Shown here in pieces: positions 1 through 7,289 of a stretch of 11,105 bases of DNA. Made by a program: the position numbers and the translations under genes. The stretch spans positions 1 to 11,105 of the forward strand of contig CATZVV010000037.1 in the NCBI GenBank assembly GCA_958425285.1, given 5' to 3'. This DNA comes from an uncultured Lachnoclostridium sp. Its GTDB lineage: Bacteria > Bacillota > Clostridia > Lachnospirales > Lachnospiraceae. Below the pieces are notes generated by a model. That model was not told where the DNA came from. It did not search any database and worked only from the letters and a program-made list of their open reading frames with translations. Numbering within the stretch: the first letter of the stretch is position 1; each line of letters starts with the position of its first letter.

Positions 1-1
1 A

Positions 2-1150
2 AATCATTTAGGTTTTACTACTCGTGATGGAAAGCCTATTCAGTATATTGCAGATATATCAGTAGATGGAACAGAGATGCGTAATGTTAAAATTAGTAAC
101 AGAAAATCTTTATACGCACCTAAAGGAGTCGTGGCAGGTGTTGATGATGAGGGGAAGAAAATCCTGATGGCACCTATGGAAAAAATAGAAAAAATCAGTA
201 AAGGTAAAGCCTCTACTGTTGACATAAGTGATGTGATATTACACAAAACTATTTCTTCAGATAGTTTTCTTGGTTTTTATGCAGTTCATAGTATTGCGAA
301 AATGGCATACGAATGGTATTGCTATGTAAATGATATTGATGAATTTAAGGAAGAAAATAGAGAAATTGTAGATTATATTTTAGAAAAGAATGAGAGCAAA
401 CCTGTTGATATTATAATTGATGGAAATTATTATGCTGCAATAGACCAATTATCCGAAATAGGAACAAATGCTTTCTTTCAATATGATGATATTGATGGAT
501 ATAGATATGTTGTGTTTGATTTTTGGAAAACAATTTCATACAGGGTAAGAATTTGTAAATCCCCAGAGGGTATTGCTTGCGATACAAAAGCATTGTTTTT
601 TGAGTTGTATTTGTATCACATAGATGGTAGTAAATCTACAACTGTGTTTGGTGCATATTCTCTTGATAGCAGTAAAAAGCCTGCCTTTTATGTTGTTCAG
701 CCACAAAATATGACCTCTGAATTATGGGGAGTATTCGTAAAACGTATTGAAAAGATAATGTCAACTATGATTTTATCTATTCATACTTTGAAACGAGAGA
801 TTGATATACTTTCTTCAAAATTAAAAAAGTACGATGAAGGTAAAATAGATATGCCTCGTTTACTGGCATTTGAAGAAAACAACGCTGTGACTGTAATGGA
901 GATTATCAACCAATTATATGTCAATAAAGATAAATACGATGTTTCAAAATCATTTAATGCCAATTTACCGATAATTCTAAATTTGAATAGTGACACTATA
1001 ACAAGGACGCAAGAAGATAAAGTAGCCTTTTTGACTCGTTTAGTGGAAATGGATAAAAATAAGGAATTGTCTGAGTACATACGAAATGGAATAGATGCCT
1101 TTTACGAAATGTATGACCACGAAATGAATTTAATAAAACAAAGTAAATAA
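2..1150 (+). CDS. Unrecognised protein, 5'-truncated by the window; possible HNH-type nuclease C-terminal region
   Basis: The frame is open from position 2 to the TAA at 1148-1150, giving 382 visible codons plus stop. The first ATG in frame (77) has no ribosome binding site, and the residues before it (NHLGFTTRDGKPIQYIAD...) read as continuous protein, so the true start almost certainly lies upstream of the window. The visible part is soluble, with no signal peptide or membrane segment. It has a basic/acidic N-terminal stretch containing RDGKP and a VDDEGKK turn, an alpha-helical patch with HSIAKMAYEW, and a Lys/Glu-rich helical C-terminus. The TRDGKP segment followed by a KMAYE-type helix recalls what I remember of the region after the zinc-type HNH_5 domain in some bacterial HNH proteins. 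That is weak memory-based inference, and no HNH motif is visible here. The gene reads more AT-rich than its neighbours, which fits an accessory gene. It ends just before a strong terminator and converges on the next gene. Function unknown. Confidence 0.8.
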   Translation, partial: NHLGFTTRDGKPIQYIADISVDGTEMRNVKISNRKSLYAPKGVVAGVDDEGKKILMAPMEKIEKISKGKASTVDISDVILHKTISSDSFLGFYAVHSIAKMAYEWYCYVNDIDEFKEENREIVDYILEKNESKPVDIIIDGNYYAAIDQLSEIGTNAFFQYDDIDGYRYVVFDFWKTISYRVRICKSPEGIACDTKALFFELYLYHIDGSKSTTVFGAYSLDSSKKPAFYVVQPQNMTSELWGVFVKRIEKIMSTMILSIHTLKREIDILSSKLKKYDEGKIDMPRLLAFEENNAVTVMEIINQLYVNKDKYDVSKSFNANLPIILNLNSDTITRTQEDKVAFLTRLVEMDKNKELSEYIRNGIDAFYEMYDHEMNLIKQSK

Positions 1151-1163
1151 ATCAATTTTACAT

Positions 1164-1203
1164 AGCCGAGAGGTTTTCTTAACGGAAAGCCCCTCGGCTT
1201 TTT
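1164..1203 (+). terminator. Rho-independent terminator of the left-edge gene
   Basis: Arms 1164-1178 and 1185-1199 can form a 15-bp stem (AGCCGAG...CTCGGCT) with one A:C mismatch, one G:U wobble and a 6-nt loop. Five T residues (1199-1203) overlap and follow the stem. It begins 14 nt after the stop of the upstream gene. On the minus strand the stem is followed by ATGTAAAATTG, with no T-run, so it is probably one-directional and does not clearly terminate the convergent gene. Confidence 0.88.
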
Positions 1204-1272
1204 CCATTTTAATAACTAATGACATATCTTATGCAGTTCTTTATGTTTACAAAAAACTTGAAATCCAATCAT

Positions 1273-3441
1273 CTAGTTGTAACCAATAGCAAGTAATGTG
1301 AAATTTTTGTTTTCGCTTCCATCTGCCATTTTTAACTCAATCGTATGCTCTTCTCTTTCTGCTTCATCAAAAGCAATTTCAAGTTTTCCGTTATTCCATC
1401 CGCCGGCATCGTAGCTGTTTAATGATTTTGTTTTAACGCCATCAATGTATAAGTCAGCTGTGCCAGCTGTGCTTTGACTGCTTGCTTTATAAACAAACAT
1501 TAGTGTCTTGCATTCTACAGTAACTTTAAAACTATCGGAGCCTGTTGTTGATTGGTGCATCCAGTTGTCTGGGAACCAAGAGGCCTTGGTTTCACCTTTG
1601 TATGTGTACTGATAAGTGCAAGTAGAACCGTCTTTGGCTGAAAAGCTACCTGCGCTCAATGATTTAATAGCATCGACAGAAGAAATATCAGTAGAAGCAT
1701 CAATCATTTTTATATTTTGATAAGAATCTGTATTTTTAGCTGCCAGAGAGTCCAAATCAGTAATATTATCTTCTTCTGAATCCTCTTTTATAATGCTATA
1801 GAATACATTCATGATACAATCGGCCATAAAACGATGCCCATCACTGTTTGGATGTAACGTATCGCCAAAGAACCAGTCTTGAAGCCCTTCATCCGTATAG
1901 TGATCTTTGAGACCATTTCCAATACTAACCATAGGTAAGTCATAGTGCTCTCCATATGGAATATATTGTGCCTGATTTACTGTGTTTGGAGTCTTTTTAT
2001 CACCCTGAAAAGCAGAGAATACGAGAAAGACGGCAGAACCGGATGCGAGCGCACGACGGATTAATCCTTCATAGGCACCGCCCTTTGTCGCTTCTCCAGA
2101 GTCATTCACGGCAAATTCAATAAATAAAATATCCGGGCGTTCACCAAAGCCACCGTACTCCATTTGACCGATTACATCACGGTCATAACGGATGATGCCG
2201 ATAGAGGAAGGAGTTCCGCTCATACCTGCATTTACAAAATGTACATTTTCACCGCCATTTGCTCCAAATGCTTCTCCAAATAATTTGGCAGATGTTTCTG
2301 CATAGCATTCATTATTCTGATTGGCAAGAGCACCTTCTGTAATAGAACCTCCGATGTAAGCAAGAGTAACATCCTCCCCATTTCTCGCACGTTCAATGAC
2401 AGATTTAATTCTTGCATTGTTTCCGGTAGAAAGTAGAGAAGAGGAAACCATTTCATCATAAACCCCTTCTGGAAGATCAGTAACAATATTATTAACAGGC
2501 GTACCTGTGATTTCAATATCATCAATCAGGAACTCAGCATTTTCTGAAGTTGGAACTTCAAAGCAAAGCAGCAGGCTGTCTGCATATTCTGGGATTTCAC
2601 AGGAGCCGGTTAGATTTGCCCAATCTGTATTAGTTGCAGAAACCGTGGAGATTGGTTTCGTTTGTGTATTGCCCGATGCGTCTGTATATTGAAGTGACAT
2701 ACTGATTGTCTGAACTCCACCTGCGACTGCTTTGATCCATGAATCAAATTCATAAGTTTCACCGACTTTAGTGAAAGTAGACAAATTAAGCTGTATGCCA
2801 TGCCAGGAAGCTGTTCTGCCTTTTACACAAAGACTGTTTTTACCTCCATCATTGTGGTTTTCCTCATTGGTTACTTCAAGTGAGCCGGTTCCACGAACTT
2901 CGACACCTTTTGTTTCACCATCTTCAAACATGTTGTAATATACAACGGCAGCTATCGGTTTTGGAGTTTGAGATGGTATTACACTTTCTGCTGGAGCAGA
3001 AGGCTGAGTTGATGGTACAGTGCTTGCAGACGGTGTGTTTACAACCGCAGCAGTTAATGTTGGTGCTTTTGCCGTCGGTACATTGGAATGCTCAGGTGTC
3101 TTGGATTTTACAGTCACTTTTACTTTACCTACCGTTCTTGTTTTTTTCTTCATACGTTCTTTCACGGTAATTTTAGTACTGCCGGCTTTTTTTGCACGTA
3201 TAACACCCTTTTTACTTACTGTTGCAATAGCCTTTTTAGAAGATTTAAAAGTATACACGGCTTTCTTCTTTTTACCGGCAATTTTGATTGTTTTCTTTTT
3301 CCCAACATTTAATGTCACTTTTTTTGTTTTCACGCTTGCCTTTTTGGCAGCATCGGCAAATGATATGTTGCTGAATGACATGGAAAAAGCGCAACCTAAA
3401 ATAAGTAAATAACTAATTACTTTTTTTGTATTCCTTTTCAT
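1273..3441 (-). CDS. Secreted modular SGNH/GDSL hydrolase (probable carbohydrate esterase) with BIG2 and CBM-like domains
   Basis: 722 aa. Residues 1-31 are a Sec signal peptide (basic KRNTKK, hydrophobic core, cleavage near FADAA). Residues 38-112 form a very Lys-rich BIG2 module (VTLNVGKKKTIKI, ATVSKKGVIRAKKAGSTKITV). Residues 113-163 are a Pro/Ser/Thr linker. Residues 165-314 look like a CBM4/9-type jelly roll (EDGETKGVEVRGTGSLEV; FLIDDIEITG). Residues 340-550 carry the SGNH blocks: GGSITEG with nucleophile Ser366, NAGMSGT with Gly406/Gly409, AVNDSG with Asn446, and DTLHP with Asp527 and His530. Residues 600-722 are a further beta-rich domain. By family knowledge such enzymes deacylate polysaccharides; the exact substrate is inference. 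No LPXTG, SLH or C-terminal membrane anchor is present, so it may be released or held by the basic BIG2 part. An AAAGGAGG site (3448-3455 on the complement) lies 6 nt before ATG 3441 and fixes the start. The gene is divergent from the amidase and looks monocistronic. Confidence 0.92.
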   Translation of the reverse strand: MKRNTKKVISYLLILGCAFSMSFSNISFADAAKKASVKTKKVTLNVGKKKTIKIAGKKKKAVYTFKSSKKAIATVSKKGVIRAKKAGSTKITVKERMKKKTRTVGKVKVTVKSKTPEHSNVPTAKAPTLTAAVVNTPSASTVPSTQPSAPAESVIPSQTPKPIAAVVYYNMFEDGETKGVEVRGTGSLEVTNEENHNDGGKNSLCVKGRTASWHGIQLNLSTFTKVGETYEFDSWIKAVAGGVQTISMSLQYTDASGNTQTKPISTVSATNTDWANLTGSCEIPEYADSLLLCFEVPTSENAEFLIDDIEITGTPVNNIVTDLPEGVYDEMVSSSLLSTGNNARIKSVIERARNGEDVTLAYIGGSITEGALANQNNECYAETSAKLFGEAFGANGGENVHFVNAGMSGTPSSIGIIRYDRDVIGQMEYGGFGERPDILFIEFAVNDSGEATKGGAYEGLIRRALASGSAVFLVFSAFQGDKKTPNTVNQAQYIPYGEHYDLPMVSIGNGLKDHYTDEGLQDWFFGDTLHPNSDGHRFMADCIMNVFYSIIKEDSEEDNITDLDSLAAKNTDSYQNIKMIDASTDISSVDAIKSLSAGSFSAKDGSTCTYQYTYKGETKASWFPDNWMHQSTTGSDSFKVTVECKTLMFVYKASSQSTAGTADLYIDGVKTKSLNSYDAGGWNNGKLEIAFDEAEREEHTIELKMADGSENKNFTLLAIGYN

Positions 3442-3470
3442 GGGAAACCTCCTTTAATTTGTTATATTTA

Positions 3471-3499
3471 AGTATAGCCTAATTGGATGGATAAGTCTA
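3471..3499 (-). promoter_or_regulatory. Candidate sigma-A promoter of the SGNH hydrolase gene
   Basis: Reading the complement, TAGACT (3499-3494; 4 of 6 to consensus) is followed after exactly 17 nt by TATACT (3476-3471; 5 of 6). The inferred start of transcription is near 3464, giving a short leader before the AAAGGAGG site. A 7-bp direct repeat, CTAATTG on the plus strand (3479-3485 and 3497-3503, 18 bp apart), lies in the spacer and over the -35. It could be a regulator half-site pair or chance in AT-rich DNA. A perfect TATAAT on the complement at 3511-3506 is an alternative -10, but it has no good -35. Confidence 0.45.
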
Positions 3500-3534
3500 A
3501 TTGCTATTATAAAATAGGAAGTATAAGCATTGAG

Positions 3535-3549
3535 TTATAGGTACTATAA
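3535..3549. repeat. Short palindrome in the divergent intergenic region
   Basis: TTATAG-GTA-CTATAA is a perfect 6-bp inverted repeat around a 3-bp centre. It lies roughly midway between the two divergent genes, upstream of the candidate minus-strand promoter and of the plus-strand -10. It has the size of a small operator, but its base composition makes chance occurrence plausible. Confidence 0.3.
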
Positions 3550-3613
3550 AGAAATAGAGCGTAGGTATGAACTGTACATATGTTTTATTTACGTATAAAA
3601 GGAATTGTGTTAA

Positions 3614-3619
3614 TATAAT
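3614..3619 (+). promoter_or_regulatory. Candidate -10 element for the amidase gene
   Basis: A perfect TATAAT lies 50 nt before the amidase ATG. No good -35 is present at 16-18 nt; the nearest resemblance, TTTACG at 3588-3593, is 20 nt away. The promoter is therefore only suggested. Another AT hexamer, TATAAA at 3594-3599, is a weaker alternative. Confidence 0.35.
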
Positions 3620-3658
3620 TCTATCGTAGTTTCTGCCATATGGTGAGAGTCAGGGATT

Positions 3659-3663
3659 GGAGG
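3659..3663 (+). promoter_or_regulatory. Ribosome binding site that sets the amidase start
   Basis: GGAGG lies 6 nt before the ATG at 3670. The upstream in-frame ATG at 3640 has no such site and would add ten residues that do not belong to the family, so 3670 is the start. Confidence 0.85.
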
Positions 3664-3669
3664 CTGAAA

Positions 3670-4458
3670 ATGAGAATTGCAATAGCACAGGTGACAGCAT
3701 CTGAACAATGGACAAAAAATATAGAAAAAGCGGCACAAATGATGCAGTCGGCGGCAGCATTTCCGGCAGATATCATTGTATTCCCAGAGTATTTTATGAC
3801 TTACTATCCACAGGATAGAGAAGCCTTTATCGCTGCTGCTCAAAAAGTAAATGGTGAATTTGTTACTGAAATGAGAAGGCTGGCAGTAAAATATAGATTA
3901 TGGACAGTTTTTGGAATGAGTGAGTGTGGTGAGCAGAAGGATAAAATAAAAAATACGGTTATAGTATTAGATTCAGAGGGAAATTGTCAATCCCAATATC
4001 ATAAAGTTCATTTATTTGATGCGTTTCATTGGAAAGAATCTGATTTTACGGAACGGGGTGAAGATTTGTTTCGGCCAATTTCAACACCTTTTGGTAGCAT
4101 TGGTATTGGAATTTGCTATGATTTAAGATTTCCTGAATTGGCGAGATACGAGGCAGCTCAGGGAGCGCAGGTTATTCTGTATCCGTCCGCATGGGTCCGT
4201 GGGGCAGGAAAGTTTATGCACTGGTCTTCTCTTTTGCGTGCAAGGGCTATTGAAAATGGGATATTTGTTTTGGGATGTAATCATTATAGCCCAGACATAT
4301 ATATGGGACAAAGTCTTTTGGTTGACCCATATGGATATATATTAGCACAGGGTGGAACAAAGGAAGAACTTATATTTTCGGATATTAATCTACATCAGAT
4401 AGAAGAAGTAAGAAATAAAATTCCGGCCATTCAAAATCGGAGGGATGATTTATATTAA
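3670..4458 (+). CDS. Carbon-nitrogen hydrolase, Nit/omega-amidase-like
   Basis: 262 aa, a normal size for single-domain members of the nitrilase superfamily. The conserved Glu-Lys-Cys triad is intact: Glu40 in VFPEYF, Lys112 in YHKVHLFD and the nucleophile Cys149 in GICYDLRFPELAR. The start MRIAIAQV is the usual first beta strand of the fold, and the C-terminus ends with the typical IPAIQNRRDDLY segment. The CYDLRFPELAR signature places it with the Nit/YafV/omega-amidase type rather than with true nitrilases. By family knowledge it should hydrolyse a small amide to a carboxylate and ammonia in the cytoplasm; the precise substrate cannot be read from sequence. The gene is followed after 108 nt by an NSS-family transporter in the same direction, with no terminator visible between them. 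This suggests, but does not prove, that the amidase acts on compounds connected with that transporter. It has no signal peptide. Confidence 0.93.
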   Translation: MRIAIAQVTASEQWTKNIEKAAQMMQSAAAFPADIIVFPEYFMTYYPQDREAFIAAAQKVNGEFVTEMRRLAVKYRLWTVFGMSECGEQKDKIKNTVIVLDSEGNCQSQYHKVHLFDAFHWKESDFTERGEDLFRPISTPFGSIGIGICYDLRFPELARYEAAQGAQVILYPSAWVRGAGKFMHWSSLLRARAIENGIFVLGCNHYSPDIYMGQSLLVDPYGYILAQGGTKEELIFSDINLHQIEEVRNKIPAIQNRRDDLY

Positions 4459-4492
4459 ACATAGTAGGAAATATTTGCAATTTTGTGTAATG

Positions 4493-4521
4493 TTGACTTT
4501 TCATAAGTGGTATGATACGTT
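4493..4521 (+). promoter_or_regulatory. Possible internal promoter before the transporter gene
   Basis: TTGACT (4493-4498) is a good -35 match, but the clearest -10, TATGAT (4511-4516), is only 12 nt further. TATGAT is preceded by TG at 4508-4509, so it could work as an extended -10 without the -35. A 17-nt spacing from TTGACT would use TACGTT (4516-4521), a poor -10. The elements are present but do not form one clean promoter. Confidence 0.35.
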
Positions 4522-4556
4522 ATAAACTAAGAATAGAAGCGTGAATGCTTTAAAAT

Positions 4557-4561
4557 GGAGG
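4557..4561 (+). promoter_or_regulatory. Ribosome binding site that sets the transporter start
   Basis: GGAGG overlaps an upstream in-frame ATG at 4555 and lies 5 nt before the ATG at 4567. The Shine-Dalgarno sequence sits inside the codons of the longer reading, so 4567 is the better start. Confidence 0.8.
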
Positions 4562-4566
4562 AAAAA

Positions 4567-6126
4567 ATGAAACAGAGTACAGAACGAGCAACGTGGGCGT
4601 CTCGCTCCACGTTTATTTTAGCTGCTATTGGGTCTGCAGTTGGTCTTGGTAATGCATGGCGCTTTCCGGGATTGGTTGCAAAGCATGGAGGAGCGACCTT
4701 TTTATTTGTTTACTTGATTGCCATGTTTGTTATGGGAATACCCCTCTTTATGATGGAAATTTCTATTGGAAGGAAAATGAGAGGTGGAGCACCATCTGCT
4801 TTAAAAGGAATTCATCCAAAAGCAGAATGGATTGGCTGGGCAGCTACATCAAATGCTTTTGTTATTGCTATTTATTATGCAGTCGTGTTTGGCTGGGTTT
4901 TGCTGATGACCTTCATGAGTTATAAATTTGCAGGCATGACGGGTACAGAAACTGCCGTAGCAGATGCAAGTGGTCTTTGGGGAAAGACGATTGAGACGAC
5001 AGGTGTATTTGACGGATTCTCAATCATCTCATGGCCGGCAGCAATTGCACTTTTAATTGCTTGGGCACTTATATACTATTGTATTCGGAATGGAGCCCAT
5101 AGTGTTGGAAAAGTAGTAAAATATACTGTGTTTTTACCGATTATTATTCTTGTTATTATGGCGGTGAAAGGGCTTACCATGAGTGGGGCTATGGAAGGAA
5201 TGAGAGCTTTGTTTATTCCGGACTTAAGTCAGCTTTCCAGTGCTTCTCTATGGGTAGATGCCATTGGACAGGTTTTTTATAGCTTATCAATTATGATGGC
5301 AATTATGTTTGCCTATGGTTCTTTTTTGGATAGGACTTCTAATATTGCAGTAGACAGTATTATTGTGGCGTTAAGTGATATGGCAATCTCTGTATTAGCA
5401 GGCATTGTTATTTTTACAACAATGTACGGAACCGGAATGACGGTAAATGATATGTCTGCTTCAGGTATTGCAACGGCGTTTATTATATATCCGACTGCTA
5501 TTATCAATTTGACAGATATTGGATGGGTGAATGCAGCTTTTGGTGTATTATTCTATTTATGTTTGGTAACGCTGGCAATTGACTCTGCCTTTTCCATTGT
5601 AGAAGGTGTTTCAACAGCGATAGCAGATAAATTTCAGCTAAGTCATAAAAAAACAACAATTGGAATATGTGTCATTGCAGGTGTTCTGTCATTTGGTTTT
5701 GTTACTGGCGCTGGCCTGGCAATGCTCGATGTTGTAGATAACTGGACTAATAATTACAATATGATTGTCATAGGAATTTTGGAATGCATTGCAGTAGGAT
5801 GGTGTTTTAATACATCAAAAGTTGTCAAGGAAATCAACCGGAATACAAAAAAAGATGGATTTAAAATGAAGAAAGGGTGGTTTGATTTTTCTGTAAAATA
5901 TGTTTCTCCAGTGTTGCTTGTTATTTTACTTTGCTGGAATTTTCATTCTTTATATCAAAATGGAGGTGTTTATGGGGCAGCAGATGGGTATACTTTCAAA
6001 TGGAATATGATATTTGGATGGACAACAACGATTTTTGTTTTTGTTTCTGGTTTTGTTGTTAAATGGATTGCAAAGAAGAAAGGATATGAAGATAACGATT
6101 TTGCGGTTTGGGATGACAAGGAGTAG
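4567..6126 (+). CDS. Sodium-dependent transporter, neurotransmitter:sodium symporter (NSS) family
   Basis: 519 aa, integral membrane protein with about 12 hydrophobic segments (near residues 15-35, 43-64, 90-119, 151-172, 184-206, 230-254, 263-290, 315-348, 363-385, 395-415, 441-462 and 480-502). The family hallmark of TM1 is clear: GSAVGLGNAWRFP at 22-34, the unwound sodium- and substrate-binding stretch seen in LeuT and MhsT as GN.WRFP. TM6 reads FYSLSIMMAIMFAYGSF (237-253), the second unwound helix, and TM8 has AIDSAFSIVEG (337-347) at the expected Na2-site position. By family knowledge it imports an amino acid with sodium; bacterial relatives carry Leu, Trp or Tyr. The substrate is not readable here. 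The Gfo/Idh/MocA gene follows after 25 nt, so the two are probably one transcript. It could also be read from the amidase promoter, since I see no terminator between 4458 and 4567. Confidence 0.95.
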   Translation: MKQSTERATWASRSTFILAAIGSAVGLGNAWRFPGLVAKHGGATFLFVYLIAMFVMGIPLFMMEISIGRKMRGGAPSALKGIHPKAEWIGWAATSNAFVIAIYYAVVFGWVLLMTFMSYKFAGMTGTETAVADASGLWGKTIETTGVFDGFSIISWPAAIALLIAWALIYYCIRNGAHSVGKVVKYTVFLPIIILVIMAVKGLTMSGAMEGMRALFIPDLSQLSSASLWVDAIGQVFYSLSIMMAIMFAYGSFLDRTSNIAVDSIIVALSDMAISVLAGIVIFTTMYGTGMTVNDMSASGIATAFIIYPTAIINLTDIGWVNAAFGVLFYLCLVTLAIDSAFSIVEGVSTAIADKFQLSHKKTTIGICVIAGVLSFGFVTGAGLAMLDVVDNWTNNYNMIVIGILECIAVGWCFNTSKVVKEINRNTKKDGFKMKKGWFDFSVKYVSPVLLVILLCWNFHSLYQNGGVYGAADGYTFKWNMIFGWTTTIFVFVSGFVVKWIAKKKGYEDNDFAVWDDKE

Positions 6127-6137
6127 TAGGAGAGTTT

Positions 6138-6143
6138 AGGAGG
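6138..6143 (+). promoter_or_regulatory. Ribosome binding site supporting a TTG start
   Basis: AGGAGG is 8 nt before the TTG at 6152. The ATG at 6144, directly after it, is in another frame and meets a stop after three codons. The first in-frame ATG (6167) is 23 nt away, too far for this site. Confidence 0.82.
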
Positions 6144-6151
6144 ATGATACT

Positions 6152-7129
6152 TTGAAAAAATGGAAAATGGCTATTGTTGGTGCAGGGAATATTGCCGGTA
6201 AGATGGCAGCAACAATTCGTGAGATGGAAACAGTAGAAAGTTATGCAGTTGCATCCCGAGACCTTGAACGTGCAAGGCAGTTTGCGAAGAAATATGGTTT
6301 TAAAAAAGTATATGGAAGCTATATTGAAATGCTTCAGAATGAAAAAGTAGATTTGGTTTATATTGCAACTCCCCATTCCCACCATTATGAACATATGAAG
6401 CTATGTATCAACTATGAAAAAAATATTTTATGTGAAAAGCCTTTTACGGTAAATGGAAGGCAGGCACAGGAGATTTTCCAGCTGGCTGGGAAAAAAGGAC
6501 TTTTTGTAGGAGAGGCAATGTGGATTCGGTATATGCCGATGGCAGATACGATACGCAAATTAATACTGGATGGAGTAATTGGAAAAGTTTCACTTTTGAC
6601 GGCAAATTTAGGGTATGTTTTATCTGAAGTACCTAGAATGAAGAAGCCGGAATTAGCTGGTGGGGCTCTTTTAGACCTTGGATGTTATCCGTTGCATTTT
6701 GCTTCTATGATGCTTGGCGATGAAGTGGAACGGATTCAATCTTTTGCTCAGATGACACCAGAAGGCGTAGATGCGCAAAACATTATGCTCCTTTCTTATA
6801 CTGGAAATATTATGGCGCAGCTGAATAGTACGATGACTGCCCAGAGTGACAGACAAGGGATTATATATGGAGATAAAGGTTTCCTTGTGGTGGAGAATAT
6901 TAATAATTTCGAAAGTGTTACTGTATATAATGAAGATTATAAGGTAATAGAAAAATACTGTGCACCAGATCAGATTACCGGGTTTGAGTATCAGGTGGAA
7001 GCGGCATTTCAAGCAATTGGAAAGGGTGAGAAAGAGTGCCTGCAGTTGCCTCATAAGGAGATTTTGCGTGTAATCTATATGATGGATGAAATGCGTCAGG
7101 CATGGGGAATGAAATATCCTTTTGAATAG
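6152..7129 (+). CDS. Gfo/Idh/MocA-family NAD(P)-dependent oxidoreductase, dihydrodiol/aldose dehydrogenase-like
   Basis: 325 aa, full length for the family, with a TTG start chosen by its AGGAGG site. The N-terminal Rossmann fold carries AIVGAGNIAGKMA (7-19) for the dinucleotide. IATPHSHHYEH (71-81) closes the first half, and the conserved CEKP (94-97) supplies the catalytic Lys96. EAMWIRYMP (121-129) resembles the E-A-x-W-x-R-x-x-P stretch of the dimeric dihydrodiol dehydrogenase and xylose dehydrogenase-like subgroup. GGALLDLGCYPLH (170-182) is the family's second-domain motif, with Asp175 and His182. By family knowledge it oxidises a sugar or polyol, or reduces the matching keto compound, in the cytoplasm; the substrate is unknown. 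It lies 25 nt after the NSS transporter and is probably co-transcribed. No terminator is visible after it, but a new promoter begins 41 nt downstream. Confidence 0.93.
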   Translation: MKKWKMAIVGAGNIAGKMAATIREMETVESYAVASRDLERARQFAKKYGFKKVYGSYIEMLQNEKVDLVYIATPHSHHYEHMKLCINYEKNILCEKPFTVNGRQAQEIFQLAGKKGLFVGEAMWIRYMPMADTIRKLILDGVIGKVSLLTANLGYVLSEVPRMKKPELAGGALLDLGCYPLHFASMMLGDEVERIQSFAQMTPEGVDAQNIMLLSYTGNIMAQLNSTMTAQSDRQGIIYGDKGFLVVENINNFESVTVYNEDYKVIEKYCAPDQITGFEYQVEAAFQAIGKGEKECLQLPHKEILRVIYMMDEMRQAWGMKYPFE

Positions 7130-7169
7130 GGCAAAAGAATGTCGGAAAAAATGAAAAAATATTAATAAC

Positions 7170-7198
7170 TTGAATAAAAAATAAAAATGATGTATACT
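7170..7198 (+). promoter_or_regulatory. Sigma-A promoter of the second BIG2-protein gene
   Basis: TTGAAT (7170-7175) and TATACT (7193-7198) are exactly 17 nt apart and each matches the consensus well (TTGAca, TATAaT). Transcription would start near 7205, leaving a leader of about 85 nt before the ATG at 7290. Confidence 0.72.
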
Positions 7199-7215
7199 GT
7201 AGTCAGTGTGCATAT

Positions 7216-7249
7216 TATATCACTGGTTTATTTGTTAACTGGTAATATA
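7216..7249 (+). other. Imperfect hairpin in the leader of the BIG2-protein mRNA
   Basis: TATATCACTGG (7216-7226) can pair with CTGGTAATATA (7239-7249) across a 12-nt loop, with one mismatch and two G:U pairs. It lies between the promoter and the AAGGAGG site (7271-7277). It is A/U-rich and has no U-run, so it is not a terminator. It may simply stabilise the 5' end, or be chance. Confidence 0.25.
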
Positions 7250-7289
7250 AGAAACATGCGTATAATTATAAAGGAGGAAACAAAAAAGA

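Noticed and set aside
77..79. ATG at 77 as the start of the left-edge gene
   Set aside because: No Shine-Dalgarno sequence upstream and the reading frame is open and protein-like back to position 2; the start is outside the window.
1164..1203. The hairpin as a two-way terminator also serving the minus-strand SGNH gene
   Set aside because: On the complement the stem is not followed by a T-run; a T-rich stretch nearer that gene's stop has no stem in front of it.
3020..3412. Open frame of 130 codons on the plus strand opposite the BIG2/linker part of the SGNH gene
   Set aside because: Phe/Val-rich translation is the antisense of the Lys/Thr-rich codons of the real gene; it has no ribosome binding site.
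3640..3669. Upstream ATG that would lengthen the amidase by ten residues
   Set aside because: No ribosome binding site before 3640, whereas GGAGG lies 6 nt before 3670; the extra residues precede the usual first strand of the fold.
4555..4566. Upstream ATG adding four residues to the transporter
   Set aside because: The GGAGG site lies inside these codons and is correctly spaced for the ATG at 4567.
6671..7213. Minus-strand open frame of 180 codons opposite the Gfo/Idh/MocA gene
   Set aside because: His/Phe/Ile-rich antisense product of a well-supported gene, with no family motif.
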